This document shows positions 1 to 8,737 of a stretch of DNA of 62,722 nt, piece by piece. A program made the translations under genes and the position numbers. Origin of the DNA: Anoxybacillus sp050480245 (lineage in GTDB: Bacteria > Bacillota > Bacilli > Bacillales > Anoxybacillaceae). The DNA lies in the NCBI GenBank assembly GCA_050480245.1, contig JBCNEQ010000030.1; one strand, 5' to 3'. A model generated the notes under the pieces. The model made no database searches, was not told the origin of the DNA, and saw only the letters and a list, made by a program, of their open reading frames with translations. Position 1 is the first letter of the stretch. Every line of letters starts with the position of its first letter.

Positions 1-19
1 AGGGTGCGAAATGTGAGTT

Positions 20-62
20 GTGACGCGTATGGCGTCACATATAGTTTGCGCATATGACGCCA
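20..62. other. Overlapping inverted repeats downstream of yitU
   Basis: GTGACGC (20-26) pairs with GCGTCAC (32-38) around a five-base loop. The middle arm TGGCGTCA (30-37) can instead pair with TGACGCCA (55-62), so two mutually exclusive hairpins are possible. There is no T-run next to either, so this is not a clear intrinsic terminator. The gene to the left lies outside the window, so the role is unknown. Confidence 0.35.
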
Positions 63-81
63 CAATACGTGAGGGAATTTT

Positions 82-888
82 TTATAACTTTAATGACGAT
101 TGCAAATAAACAGCGATCCCGTCTTCTTCGTTCGTTTTTGTCACATCGTCTGCCACCGCTTTGAGCGGTTCAATCGCATTGCCCATCGCGACACCTAATC
201 CAGCCCATTTTAACATCTCGATATCGTTATCTTCATCGCCAAAAGCGATGACGCGCTCGCGTGGAATACCGTAATAGGAAGCAATTTTTTCAAGACCGAC
301 CGCTTTATGAATGCCGCTTCGGACGATTTCGATGACGTGCCACGGGGCTGTCCAACTGCGGTGGTCGATGACGTTGGCATGCACTTCAGATAAATATGTG
401 CGAATGCGCCCGACGTTTTGTTCGTCAGATAAAATTAAAATGCTCGTTGGATCTTTTCGTAAAATGTCACGTAAGTTTCCGATATATACATTTGGATTTC
501 CTAAATTAAACAAATCAAGCAATTGCTCGTCATGTTCGTGAAAATAAACATCGTCCATCACTTCAGCTAAAATGTTGCGTACGTTATATTTTCGGCTTAC
601 TTCAACAATTTCTTTTACTGTTTCTAACTGAAGTGGCGTATGGTACATTCCCCAGCTGTCATCTTTTGGATGATGGACGAATGCGCCGTTGAAATTGACG
701 ATTGGCGTCGTTAAGTCGAGTTGTTCATAATACATTTTGCTTGCGCGATACGGCCGTCCTGTCGCAATGACGACAATATGCCCCGCTTGTTTTGCTTTCT
801 GAATGACATCGTAGGAGCGTGGAGAAATCGTTTTATTATCTTTTAGCAACGTGCCATCTAAATCAAGTGCAATTAAATGTTGTTCCAT
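82..888 (-). CDS. yitU: HAD-superfamily Cof-type phosphatase, YitU-like
   Basis: A 268-residue haloacid-dehalogenase phosphatase of the Cof/IIB type, probably acting on a small phosphorylated metabolite in the cytoplasm. Motif I, DLDGTLL, begins at D9 with D11 as the second aspartate. Motif II is the VIATGRP stretch near residue 40. The late GDEDNDIEMLKWAG motif supplies the Mg-binding acidic residues. Length is normal for the family. It is divergent from the hydrolase gene at 997, the same yitU-yitV pairing as in B. subtilis, and the ATG follows a GGGGAA-type ribosome site. The substrate cannot be read from the sequence. Confidence 0.85.
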   Translation of the reverse strand: MEQHLIALDLDGTLLKDNKTISPRSYDVIQKAKQAGHIVVIATGRPYRASKMYYEQLDLTTPIVNFNGAFVHHPKDDSWGMYHTPLQLETVKEIVEVSRKYNVRNILAEVMDDVYFHEHDEQLLDLFNLGNPNVYIGNLRDILRKDPTSILILSDEQNVGRIRTYLSEVHANVIDHRSWTAPWHVIEIVRSGIHKAVGLEKIASYYGIPRERVIAFGDEDNDIEMLKWAGLGVAMGNAIEPLKAVADDVTKTNEEDGIAVYLQSSLKL

Positions 889-996
889 AACCGTTCCCCT
901 TTTCGTTAAAATTATTCCTCATTCAGTGTATCGTTTTTCCAAAATATTTGTCTATATGGTAAGATAATGTTAAAACATAAAATGGGAGATGAGAAC

Positions 997-1752
997 ATGG
1001 TGTCGATTATTCGGGAGTCGATCGCAAATATTCCGTGCCTGCAGGTCGTGAAAGAAGATGGTACACATCATATGCGACCACTTGTCATTTTTATTCATGG
1101 ATTTACAAGCGCGAAGGAACATAATCTTCATTTCGGCTATTTGCTTGCGGAAGCAGGGTATCGTGTCGTTTTGCCGGATGCGTTGTATCATGGGGAACGT
1201 CCAAATCCGCTTTCTGACGATGAACTTCATTTGTCTTTTTGGGATATTGTGTTAACGACTATTCGCGAATTAGAACAAATAAAAAATGAACTTGTGGCGC
1301 GAGAACTTGTTGATCCAAAGCGCATTGGCGTCGTTGGGACATCGATGGGGGGCATTGTGACGTTCGGTGCGTTGACGCAATATGAATGGATTCGCGTGGC
1401 TGGTTCGCTAATGGGGAGCCCGTGCTATAAAAAGCTTTTTGATTTGCAATTGCAATTTGCCGAGCGAAAAGGGATGACATTGCCGCTTTCTAAACAGCAA
1501 ATCGAAACGTTGCGCAACACATTAACGGCATATGATTTATCGCTACAACCAGAAAAATTAAACGGTCGTCCGCTTTTCATTTGGCACGGAAAACAAGATG
1601 ACGTCGTTCCGTTTGAGTATACATACGCCTTTTATAAACAAATCGAGCCGTTTCATGAGCCACTCCGTATGTTAGTCGATGAACGAGCAGGTCATAAAGT
1701 GACGCGCGAAGCATGGTTACAAACGGTTCAATGGTTTGTCACACATTTATAA
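997..1752 (+). CDS. yitV: Alpha/beta hydrolase (putative esterase), YitV-like
   Basis: A 251-residue cytoplasmic serine hydrolase. HGFTSAKE (oxyanion region, near residue 34) is followed by the nucleophile elbow GTSMGG with S116, an acid in HGKQDD near residue 199 and the catalytic histidine in AGHKVT near 236, giving a full catalytic triad. I start at ATG 997 because GGGAGATGAG sits at the right distance; a start at 967 would lack a ribosome site. Divergent from yitU. The natural ester substrate is unknown; the B. subtilis homologue is annotated only as a hydrolase. Confidence 0.85.
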   Translation: MVSIIRESIANIPCLQVVKEDGTHHMRPLVIFIHGFTSAKEHNLHFGYLLAEAGYRVVLPDALYHGERPNPLSDDELHLSFWDIVLTTIRELEQIKNELVARELVDPKRIGVVGTSMGGIVTFGALTQYEWIRVAGSLMGSPCYKKLFDLQLQFAERKGMTLPLSKQQIETLRNTLTAYDLSLQPEKLNGRPLFIWHGKQDDVVPFEYTYAFYKQIEPFHEPLRMLVDERAGHKVTREAWLQTVQWFVTHL

Positions 1753-1757
1753 AAACA

Positions 1758-1800
1758 TGTGACATCGATCACAAAAAAGAGAAAGGGAGGATGGTACAAT
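1758..1800 (+). promoter_or_regulatory. Fnr box plus -10 element in front of ywiC
   Basis: TGTGA-CATCGA-TCACA (1758-1773) is an exact match to the Fnr consensus TGTGA-N6-TCACA. TACAAT at 1795-1800 is a good -10. With a start about six bases further (around 1807) the box is centred near -41.5, the classical position for an activator replacing the -35 element. No good -35 is visible. Fnr itself is encoded at 2569-3252, so autoregional anaerobic activation is likely. Confidence 0.75.
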
Positions 1801-1820
1801 GAGACGTGAGGAGGGATAGT

Positions 1821-2528
1821 ATGGTTATTCCGAAACAACATGGCGCATGGGCGATGTTAATCATTCCATTTTTATTCGGCATCGACATCGGTCAAGCGAC
1901 GTGGCTTCATTTTCCGTTATTTGTCGCATGGTTTTTTCTTTATTTAGCCACATATATATGGATGCTCGTTGTAAAAAAGCAAGCGACCGCTCATCATAAA
2001 AAATGGCTTGCCATCTATACGTTTGTTGCCCTCATTTTCGTCGCTATCCCGCTTGCTTACAAGCCGACGCTCGTTTATTTTGGATTAGCTATGGTTCCGT
2101 TTTTTGTTGTGAATATATATTTTGCGAAAAAGAAAAAAGAGCGGTCGTTTACGAACGATGTGGCGGCGATTATGAACTTTTCGCTCGGCGGTGTAGGAAG
2201 CTACTATGTCGGAACGGGAGCAATCGATGAAAAAGCGTTGTTTTTATTTGTTGCCTCCGTTTTATTTTTCGTCGGAAGCACATTTTACGTAAAAACGATG
2301 ATTCGTGAAAAAAACAACCCGCGGTATAAGTGGGCATCTTGGGTATTTCATATCGGGCTTATTGTCGCATGCATCGCTACGGGCCATGGCTGGCTTGCGC
2401 TCGCTTATGTGCCGAGCGTCGTGCGTGCCATTTACTTTTATGGAAAAGCGTTGTCGATTAAAAAAGTAGGGATTTACGAAATTGCCAATGCTGTTTATTT
2501 TGCGCTTGTTGTGATGATCGTTTATTAA
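1821..2528 (+). CDS. ywiC: YwiC-like membrane protein
   Basis: A 235-residue polytopic membrane protein opening with MVIPKQHGAWAML, typical of the YwiC family, followed by about seven hydrophobic segments separated by short Lys/Arg loops (for example VVKKQATAHHKKW). ATG 1821 is preferred over an upstream GTG because GAGGAGGGA then serves as the ribosome site. In B. subtilis ywiC lies beside fnr and the nitrate-respiration genes; here it is convergent with fnr and sits behind a perfect Fnr box, implying expression at low oxygen. Biochemical function is not established. Confidence 0.8.
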   Translation: MVIPKQHGAWAMLIIPFLFGIDIGQATWLHFPLFVAWFFLYLATYIWMLVVKKQATAHHKKWLAIYTFVALIFVAIPLAYKPTLVYFGLAMVPFFVVNIYFAKKKKERSFTNDVAAIMNFSLGGVGSYYVGTGAIDEKALFLFVASVLFFVGSTFYVKTMIREKNNPRYKWASWVFHIGLIVACIATGHGWLALAYVPSVVRAIYFYGKALSIKKVGIYEIANAVYFALVVMIVY

Positions 2529-2535
2529 TATGATG

Positions 2536-2575
2536 CAAAACGGGTGCCGCCATTTTTCGGACACCCGTTTATTTC
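2536..2575. terminator. Bidirectional terminator between ywiC and fnr
   Basis: AAACGGGTG (2538-2546) pairs with CACCCGTTT (2562-2570), with an additional CCG/CGG pairing inside the loop and T-rich flanks. It sits between two convergent genes and overlaps the fnr stop codon. Confidence 0.8.
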
Positions 2576-3252
2576 ATGTTGCATATGTCGATTGGACAAC
2601 CTTCGCAACGAATTTCATCTTTTAAAAACTGCAAATCGTGAATCGTTATTTTTCCTTTGTGGACAGAGATGATTTTTAGCTCTTTTAACTCTTTTAATAA
2701 TCGGCTGACGACTTCGCGTGCACTGCCACAAAAATTGGCGAGTTCTTGCGTCGTCATCGGAAGATCGATAAAAATGCCGTCTTCTGTTTCAACACCGTAG
2801 CTATTCGCTAAACGAATGAGTGTGGAATAAAGCGCACCTTTTTTTCCGTACAAAATTAAATCGCGCACTTTTGCTTGCATCCGTTGCAATTGTAAATGAA
2901 TCCATTGCATAAACTGCAACGCAAACGCATGGTCTGTCGTCAATTTTTCTTCGAGTTGTTGCTTGGTGATGACAGCTAACGTCCCCGCCTCCACCATTTT
3001 TGCGCTAACGGTACAAACGCACATCGGTTGAAACGGAACGATCTCCCCAAACGAGTCCCCTTGCTCACAGATGCGCAGCAATAGTTCGCGTCCTTCATCG
3101 GTTGTTTTACTCAATTGTACTTTTCCTGTACATACAACATACAGCTCGCTTGTCGCTTCTCCTTCACGAAAAATATATTCTCCTTTTTGAATGTCGATCG
3201 TATGGTGAGAGAGGGAAAGAAGCTCGGATAAGGAGATCGGTTGAATTGTCAT
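2569..3252 (-). CDS. fnr: Anaerobic Crp/Fnr-family regulator Fnr (Bacillus type)
   Basis: A 227-residue transcription factor: cyclic-nucleotide-binding-like beta barrel (about 10-125), dimerisation helix, and a winged HTH with the recognition stretch CGSAREVVSRLLKEL (about 174-188). The C-terminus carries C216, C219 and C224 (Cys-x2-Cys-x4-Cys). This is the spacing of the C-terminal iron-sulfur ligands of B. subtilis Fnr (C227, C230, C235) and differs from the N-terminal cluster of E. coli FNR. It should sense oxygen through a 4Fe-4S cluster and activate anaerobic genes. Start ATG 3252 follows AAAGGTGG. Convergent with ywiC and divergent from argC. Confidence 0.88.
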   Translation of the reverse strand: MTIQPISLSELLSLSHHTIDIQKGEYIFREGEATSELYVVCTGKVQLSKTTDEGRELLLRICEQGDSFGEIVPFQPMCVCTVSAKMVEAGTLAVITKQQLEEKLTTDHAFALQFMQWIHLQLQRMQAKVRDLILYGKKGALYSTLIRLANSYGVETEDGIFIDLPMTTQELANFCGSAREVVSRLLKELKELKIISVHKGKITIHDLQFLKDEIRCEGCPIDICNMK

Positions 3253-3284
3253 ATGCTAACCACCTTTTGTTGTTATCTAATTCC

Positions 3285-3313
3285 ATTAAAAAGAAAAACA
3301 GAGGTAGCGTCAA
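3285..3313 (-). promoter_or_regulatory. Sigma-A promoter of fnr
   Basis: On the minus strand, TTGACG (3313-3308), 17 bases, TTTAAT (3290-3285). The start would be about 30 bases before the fnr ATG. No Fnr box is visible in it. Confidence 0.6.
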
Positions 3314-3355
3314 TAAAGAAGGTGAAAAAATAAAAAAAAATATTTAAATATACAT

Positions 3356-3384
3356 TTGATTTTATTTTTATGCAGTATTATAAT
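3356..3384 (+). promoter_or_regulatory. Sigma-A promoter of the arginine operon
   Basis: TTGATT (3356-3361), exactly 17 bases, then a consensus TATAAT (3379-3384), about 45 bases ahead of argC. The surrounding AT-rich palindromic sequence could hold ArgR sites, but none matches an ARG box as clearly as those before carA. Confidence 0.75.
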
Positions 3385-3428
3385 GATAACTAAATTTATA
3401 AAATATACAGAAAGTGGGGAACAGGTTA

Positions 3429-4454
3429 ATGAAAGTCTCCATTATTGGAGCGACAGGATACGGGGGAATTGAACTCATTCGCTTATTGCAACATCATCCG
3501 CATATGCATGTCGCTTCTGTTCATTCATCTTCACAAGCAGGTGTTTCGCTACATGACGTGTATCCGCATATCGAGGAGCGTTTCGTCTTGCGTGATATTC
3601 GAAGCGACGATATCGAAGGCGAGCTTGTGTTTTTAGCGACACCGCCTGGCGTATCGAGTGAATGGACGCCAAAATTGCTTGCGGCAGGATATAAAGTCAT
3701 TGATTTATCGGGAGACTTTCGTTTACGTGATGGGAACGTATATGCAAAGTGGTATAAAAAAGCCCCGCCGAACGAAAAAGTGTTGAAACAGGCGGTATAT
3801 GGTCTGACAGAATGGAATCGCGAGCAAATTAAAAAAGCGACATTGATTGCGAATCCTGGCTGTTACCCGACAGCGACGTTGCTCGGATTAGCACCGCTCG
3901 TTATTCAAAAATGGATTGTGCCGCACTCCGTCATCGTTGATGCGAAATCAGGCGTATCTGGCGCAGGGCGAGGCGTTTCGCTTGGCGTTCATTTTGCGGA
4001 AACGAATGAAAATGTAAAAATATACAAAGTAAATACACATCAACATATTCCTGAAATAGAACAAATGTTGTGCGATTGGAACGAACAAATGGCACCAATC
4101 ACGTTTAGCACGCATTTAATTCCGATGACGCGCGGCATTATGGCGACGATATATGCGGAAGCTGCATGCGCATTATCGCATGAAAGAATCATAGAGTTAT
4201 ATAAAGAAACGTATAAACATTGCCCGTTCGTGCGCGTTCGGGAAGCGGGATCTTTTCCGTGCACGAAAGATGTGTACGGCTCGAACTATTGTGATATTGG
4301 GATTGCTTATGATGAGCGTACGAATCGCATTACTGTTGTGAGCGTGATCGATAATTTAATGAAAGGGGCGGCAGGGCAAGCCGTTCAAAATGCAAATGTG
4401 ATGTTTGGATTTGATGAACAAACGGGACTGACGGCGATGCCGATGTATCCGTAA
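3429..4454 (+). CDS. argC: N-acetyl-gamma-glutamyl-phosphate reductase
   Basis: A 341-residue enzyme reducing N-acetylglutamyl phosphate with NADPH to the semialdehyde, third step of arginine synthesis. The N-terminal Rossmann motif is GATGYGG (7-13); the catalytic cysteine is C145 in NPGCYPT; the C-terminal domain carries HTHQHIPEIEQ and HLIPMTRGI. ATG 3429 is preferred (family start MKVSIIGATG, GTGGGGA upstream) over GTG 3414. It is the first gene of argCJBD-carAB-argF. Confidence 0.95.
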   Translation: MKVSIIGATGYGGIELIRLLQHHPHMHVASVHSSSQAGVSLHDVYPHIEERFVLRDIRSDDIEGELVFLATPPGVSSEWTPKLLAAGYKVIDLSGDFRLRDGNVYAKWYKKAPPNEKVLKQAVYGLTEWNREQIKKATLIANPGCYPTATLLGLAPLVIQKWIVPHSVIVDAKSGVSGAGRGVSLGVHFAETNENVKIYKVNTHQHIPEIEQMLCDWNEQMAPITFSTHLIPMTRGIMATIYAEAACALSHERIIELYKETYKHCPFVRVREAGSFPCTKDVYGSNYCDIGIAYDERTNRITVVSVIDNLMKGAAGQAVQNANVMFGFDEQTGLTAMPMYP

Positions 4455-4468
4455 ATGGGGGGAGAAAA

Positions 4469-5695
4469 GTGAAAGTGAAAGAAAAAAAAGTAAAATATAT
4501 AGCCGATGGAACGATTGTTACACCGAAAGGATTTCAAGCAGCAGGTGTGCATGCGGGCTTACGTTATACGAAAAAAGATTTAGGGGTGATCGTTTGTGAC
4601 GTGCCCGCATCATGTGCGGCAGTATATACGCAAAACGTGTTTCAAGCCGCTCCATTGCAAGTAACAAAGCAAAGCATCGCTGTTGAAAACAAGCTGCAAG
4701 CAGTAATCGTCAACAGCGCGTATGCAAATGCATGTACAGGCGAACAAGGATTAAAAGATGCGTACGAAATGAGAAAATTGTGTGCGGAGACGTTCGGGCT
4801 TCATGAACATCTCGTCGCTGTCGCATCGACAGGGGTGATCGGTGAATGTTTGCCGATGGGAAAAATCCGCGCGAGCATTCCAAAGCTGAAACCGACGGCA
4901 GAATGGGATGGAGCGGTTGATTTTCAAACGGCTATTTTAACGACCGATCTTGTCATGAAAAAAACGTGCTACGAAACGATCGTGGACGGTCAAGTGGTGA
5001 CCGTTGCAGGAGCGGCAAAAGGATCGGGGATGATTCATCCGAATATGGCGACGATGCTTGCTTTTATTACGACGGATGCGAACATCCCATCAGACGTATT
5101 ACAAGATGCGCTGCGCTCCATTACAAATGTGTCGTTTAATCAAATTACGGTCGACGGAGAAACGTCAACGAACGATATGGTCATCGTTATGGCGAGCGGA
5201 TTAGCAGGCAATGAGCCGCTTTCTCCACAACATCCGGATTGGGCGAATTTTTATGAAGCGCTTCGCCAAACGTGTGAACATTTAGCGAAACAAATTGCGC
5301 GCGACGGTGAAGGGGCAACGAAATTGATTGAAGCGCGCGTCAAGGGAGCGCGAACAGACGAAGAAGCAAAATGGGCAGCCAAACATATCGTCGGCTCGAA
5401 TTTAGTGAAAACAGCTGTGTATGGGGCGGATGCCAATTGGGGGCGCATTATCGGCGCGATCGGTCATAGCGGAGCATACATCAATCCTAATTGTGTTGAC
5501 GTATGGATTGGCTCCATTCAAATGTTAAAGCAAAGCCAACCGGTGCCGTTTTCAGAGGAAGAAGCTAAAGCGACTCTGATGGAAGATGTTGTCGTCATTA
5601 CAGTCGATTTACATCTCGGCGAAGGAGAAGGCATCGCATGGGGATGCGATTTAACGTACGACTACATTAAAATTAATGCGAGCTATCGCACATAA
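4469..5695 (+). CDS. argJ: Bifunctional ornithine acetyltransferase / N-acetylglutamate synthase
   Basis: A 408-residue ArgJ precursor. The family cleaves itself before a threonine that becomes the nucleophile; here KGSGMIHPNMATML places it at T195, giving alpha and beta chains. It recycles the acetyl group from N-acetylornithine to glutamate. No argA or argE lies in this operon, in keeping with the cyclic pathway. GTG start at 4469 after GGGGGGAG, 14 bases past argC. The C-terminal SYRT matches the family end. Confidence 0.95.
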   Translation: MKVKEKKVKYIADGTIVTPKGFQAAGVHAGLRYTKKDLGVIVCDVPASCAAVYTQNVFQAAPLQVTKQSIAVENKLQAVIVNSAYANACTGEQGLKDAYEMRKLCAETFGLHEHLVAVASTGVIGECLPMGKIRASIPKLKPTAEWDGAVDFQTAILTTDLVMKKTCYETIVDGQVVTVAGAAKGSGMIHPNMATMLAFITTDANIPSDVLQDALRSITNVSFNQITVDGETSTNDMVIVMASGLAGNEPLSPQHPDWANFYEALRQTCEHLAKQIARDGEGATKLIEARVKGARTDEEAKWAAKHIVGSNLVKTAVYGADANWGRIIGAIGHSGAYINPNCVDVWIGSIQMLKQSQPVPFSEEEAKATLMEDVVVITVDLHLGEGEGIAWGCDLTYDYIKINASYRT

Positions 5696-5707
5696 GGTGG
5701 GATCGTT

Positions 5708-6466
5708 GTGATTGTCATTAAATGCGGCGGCAGTGTGCTTCATGAGTTATCTCCATCGTTTTTTACGAGCGTTAAACAACTAAGAGAAAGTGGACTTGAT
5801 GTTGTCATCGTTCATGGCGGCGGGCCAGACATTGGGCATTTGTTACAGGCGCTCAACATTCCGTCCGAATTTGTGAACGGCTTGCGAAAAACGACAAAAG
5901 ATGTGTTGGACGTTGTTGAAATGGTGTTAAATGGAAAAGTGAATCAGACGCTCGTCTCTCTTTTGCAAGCAAACGACATTCGCGCAGTCGGGTTATCGGG
6001 CGTTGATGATCGCCTTTTACAAGCAAGTCCAATCGATCTCGATGCGCTCGGCTATGTCGGTGAAGTTGTGAACGTTCATACGAAGCTGTTGCATACGTTG
6101 CTGCGCCACGGATACGTTCCTGTCATCGCGCCAATCGGTGTTGATGAACACGGTCAGACGTATAACATTAACGCAGATACAGCCGCAGCGGCTGTGGCAC
6201 AGGCACTTTCGGCTGATAAACTCGTTTTTGTGACAGACGTCGCTGGCATTTTAAACAATGGGGAAGTTGTGAAAGAAGCAACAGCACATATGATTGAAGC
6301 GATGATCGCAGATGGAACGATTTCAGGTGGGATGATTCCAAAAGTCAAAGCCGCCCTTCATGCGCTCAACTCGGTCAATGAAGTGGCGATTGTAAGCGGA
6401 AAAGTTCCATTTTTTAAAGACGGAACATGGCATGGAACGATGATGAAGAAAGAGGTGTATGTATGA
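5708..6466 (+). CDS. argB: Acetylglutamate kinase
   Basis: A 252-residue amino-acid kinase phosphorylating N-acetylglutamate. The N-terminal IKCGGSVL and the HGGGPDI loop bind phosphate, NINADTAA and GGMIPKVKAA lie in the nucleotide and catalytic regions. GTG start at 5708 after AGGTGGG. It lacks the N-terminal helix extension found in arginine-inhibited kinases, so I infer it may be the arginine-insensitive form. The stop overlaps the argD start (ATGA). Confidence 0.95.
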   Translation: MIVIKCGGSVLHELSPSFFTSVKQLRESGLDVVIVHGGGPDIGHLLQALNIPSEFVNGLRKTTKDVLDVVEMVLNGKVNQTLVSLLQANDIRAVGLSGVDDRLLQASPIDLDALGYVGEVVNVHTKLLHTLLRHGYVPVIAPIGVDEHGQTYNINADTAAAAVAQALSADKLVFVTDVAGILNNGEVVKEATAHMIEAMIADGTISGGMIPKVKAALHALNSVNEVAIVSGKVPFFKDGTWHGTMMKKEVYV

Positions 6467-7620
6467 TTTTTCCGACTTATCAACGGTTTCCGATTACGGT
6501 TGCAAAAGCGGAAGGCACGAAAGTCATCGCGACGGATGGAAAACAATATATCGATTTTGTTGCAGGCATTGCGGTATGCAATCTCGGTCATCGCCATCCT
6601 GCTGTGCAGCAAGCGTTAGAAGCGCAGTTAAACGAAGTATGGCACGTGTCCAATTTATTTCATCTTCCGATTCAAGAAGAAGTCGCTTCTCTTCTTGTTC
6701 AACATTCCGTTGGCGATGCGGTGTTTTTTTGCAATAGTGGAGCGGAGGCGAACGAAGCAGCGATCAAGCTTGCACGTAAACATACAGGACGGTCGAAAAT
6801 AATTACGTGCGAACGGTCTTTTCACGGCCGTACGTTTGCGACGATGTCAGCGACAGGGCAGGCGAAAATTCACGATGGCTTCGGCCCGTTGTTGCCGACG
6901 TTTGTTCATGTGCCGTTTAACGATATCGCCGCGCTTGAGCGGGAAATGGATGAAACGGTAGCAGCTGTGATCGTTGAAGTTGTGCAAGGTGAAGGAGGTG
7001 TTGTCGTCGGAGAAAAGTCGTTCTTGCAGGCGGCACAACAGCTTTGCCAAACGCATGGTGCATTGTTCATTGTCGACGAGGTGCAAACGGGGATCGGGCG
7101 AACAGGAACGTTATTCGCCTACGAACAGTTTGACATTTCACCAGATGTCATTACCGTTGCGAAAGGGTTAGGAAGCGGATTTCCTGTTGGGGCGATGCTC
7201 GGAAAAAAACATGTCGTCGCAACGTTTAGCGCAGGTGTGCACGGCTCCACGTTTGGCGGAAATGCTTTAGCGATGGCAGCAGCGAAAGCAACGCTTGAAA
7301 TCGTCACTCAGCCTTCGTTTTTACAAGAAGTACAGGAAAAAGGAATATATTTCAAGGAAAAATTAGCCGAGCAGTTAAAAGACGTTCATATCGTTCAAGA
7401 CGTACGTGGTTTAGGACTGATGGTTGGTATTGTATGCAGCGAACCAGTCGCAAACATATTGCCGCATATTCATGAAAAAGGGCTGCTCGTTTTAGCGGCG
7501 GGACCGAACGTTATTCGCTTGTTGCCACCGCTTATTGTCACGAAGCAAGAGATTGATGAAGCGGTAAATATATTACAAGATGCGTTAACATCGTATGAAC
7601 GCAATTTTTTATACGCATAG
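6463..7620 (+). CDS. argD: Acetylornithine aminotransferase
   Basis: A 385-residue class-III PLP aminotransferase making N-acetylornithine. NSGAEANEAAIKLARK binds the phosphate; VDEVQTGIGRTG contains the aspartate contacting the pyridine nitrogen; the Schiff-base lysine lies in TVAKGLGSGFPVGAML. ATG 6463 overlaps the argB stop, implying translational coupling. A 49-base gap with ARG-box-like sites separates it from carA. Confidence 0.95.
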   Translation: MIFPTYQRFPITVAKAEGTKVIATDGKQYIDFVAGIAVCNLGHRHPAVQQALEAQLNEVWHVSNLFHLPIQEEVASLLVQHSVGDAVFFCNSGAEANEAAIKLARKHTGRSKIITCERSFHGRTFATMSATGQAKIHDGFGPLLPTFVHVPFNDIAALEREMDETVAAVIVEVVQGEGGVVVGEKSFLQAAQQLCQTHGALFIVDEVQTGIGRTGTLFAYEQFDISPDVITVAKGLGSGFPVGAMLGKKHVVATFSAGVHGSTFGGNALAMAAAKATLEIVTQPSFLQEVQEKGIYFKEKLAEQLKDVHIVQDVRGLGLMVGIVCSEPVANILPHIHEKGLLVLAAGPNVIRLLPPLIVTKQEIDEAVNILQDALTSYERNFLYA

Positions 7621-7621
7621 A

Positions 7622-7655
7622 TGAATAAAAATTCTATTTGTTTAATAAACATTCG
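7622..7655 (+). promoter_or_regulatory. Tandem ARG-box-like sites before carA
   Basis: TGAATAAAAATTCT (7622-7635) and TTAATAAACATTCG (7642-7655) resemble the palindromic Bacillus ARG box TGAATAAAAATTCA; the first differs at one base. Their centres are 20 bases apart, about two helical turns, as in arginine operators where ArgR hexamers bind paired boxes. This suggests an internal control point for carAB-argF. Confidence 0.55.
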
Positions 7656-7669
7656 GTTGGGGTGTTGAA

Positions 7670-8737
7670 ATGGAAGCATATTTACATTTGCAAAACGGCA
7701 AAACGTTTGTCGGCAATTTAGAAACGGCGTGGACGGGAGATATTGCGGGAGAAGTTGTCTTTTTTACAGGAATGACAGGATATCAAGAAGTGTTAACAGA
7801 CCCGTCGTATAAAAATCAAATGATTGTTTTTACGTATCCGCTCATTGGAAATTACGGGATTAATGAAGTCGATTTTGAAAGCAAACAGCCGCATGTAAAA
7901 GCTGTCATCGTTTATGAAGCAGAAGAGACGGGACATCATTACGAAGCGACGTATAGTTTAAAACAATATTTGCAAAAATGGAACATCCCCCTTCTTACGC
8001 ATGTGGATACGCGGGCGGTTGTGAAACAAATTCGGGAACATGGGGCGATGCCTGCCGTCATTTCAACAAGTCGTCAAGCGGTCGTGCAAATGGAGGAACA
8101 AGCGCCTGTTCCGCTCGTCAGCACATCGGAAATAAAAACATATGGAGACGGTCACATGCATGTCGTTTTATTTGATTTCGGCTATAAAAAATCGATCGTT
8201 CATTCGCTAATCGAGCATGGCTGTCGGGTGACCGTCGTTCCGTACAACACGACGTTACAAACGGTAGAACAACTTGATCCAGATGGGGTGTTATTATCGA
8301 ACGGACCGGGGGATCCGAAACAGTTGTCGCATCATTTACGAAACATTCTTTCCGTTATTGAACGGTATCCAACGCTTGCGATTTGTCTCGGACACCAGCT
8401 CGTGTCGCTTGCTTACGGCGGGGATACGGAAAAATTACCGTTTGGGCATCGTGGGGCGAATCAGCCGGTATATGATACGAAGACGAAAAAAGTGTTGATG
8501 ACGTCACAAAATCACGGCTATGTCGTCAAGGCGGAAAGTTTAGCCGATACGCCGCTCTCCATTCGCTTTATTAACGTTAATGACGGTTCAGTGGAAGGAG
8601 TCGTCCATGAAACGAAGCCGATTTTATGCGTGCAATATCATCCTGAAGCGCACCCTGGACCAAACGATACGCAATTTATCTTTGCGGAATTTGTCGACAT
8701 GATGAAAGCAGCAAGAAAGGAGACAGTGTATGCCTAA
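7670..8737 (+). CDS. carA: Carbamoyl-phosphate synthase small subunit (arginine-linked)
   Basis: A 355-residue glutaminase subunit delivering ammonia to CarB. The N-terminal domain begins with FVGNLETAWTG; the class-I amidotransferase domain has SNGPGDP, the nucleophile cysteine in LAICLGHQLVSLAYGG, and the histidine-glutamate pair in QYHPEAHPGP. Position inside the arginine operon marks it as the arginine-specific paralogue rather than PyrAA. Ends four bases inside carB. Confidence 0.95.
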   Translation: MEAYLHLQNGKTFVGNLETAWTGDIAGEVVFFTGMTGYQEVLTDPSYKNQMIVFTYPLIGNYGINEVDFESKQPHVKAVIVYEAEETGHHYEATYSLKQYLQKWNIPLLTHVDTRAVVKQIREHGAMPAVISTSRQAVVQMEEQAPVPLVSTSEIKTYGDGHMHVVLFDFGYKKSIVHSLIEHGCRVTVVPYNTTLQTVEQLDPDGVLLSNGPGDPKQLSHHLRNILSVIERYPTLAICLGHQLVSLAYGGDTEKLPFGHRGANQPVYDTKTKKVLMTSQNHGYVVKAESLADTPLSIRFINVNDGSVEGVVHETKPILCVQYHPEAHPGPNDTQFIFAEFVDMMKAARKETVYA

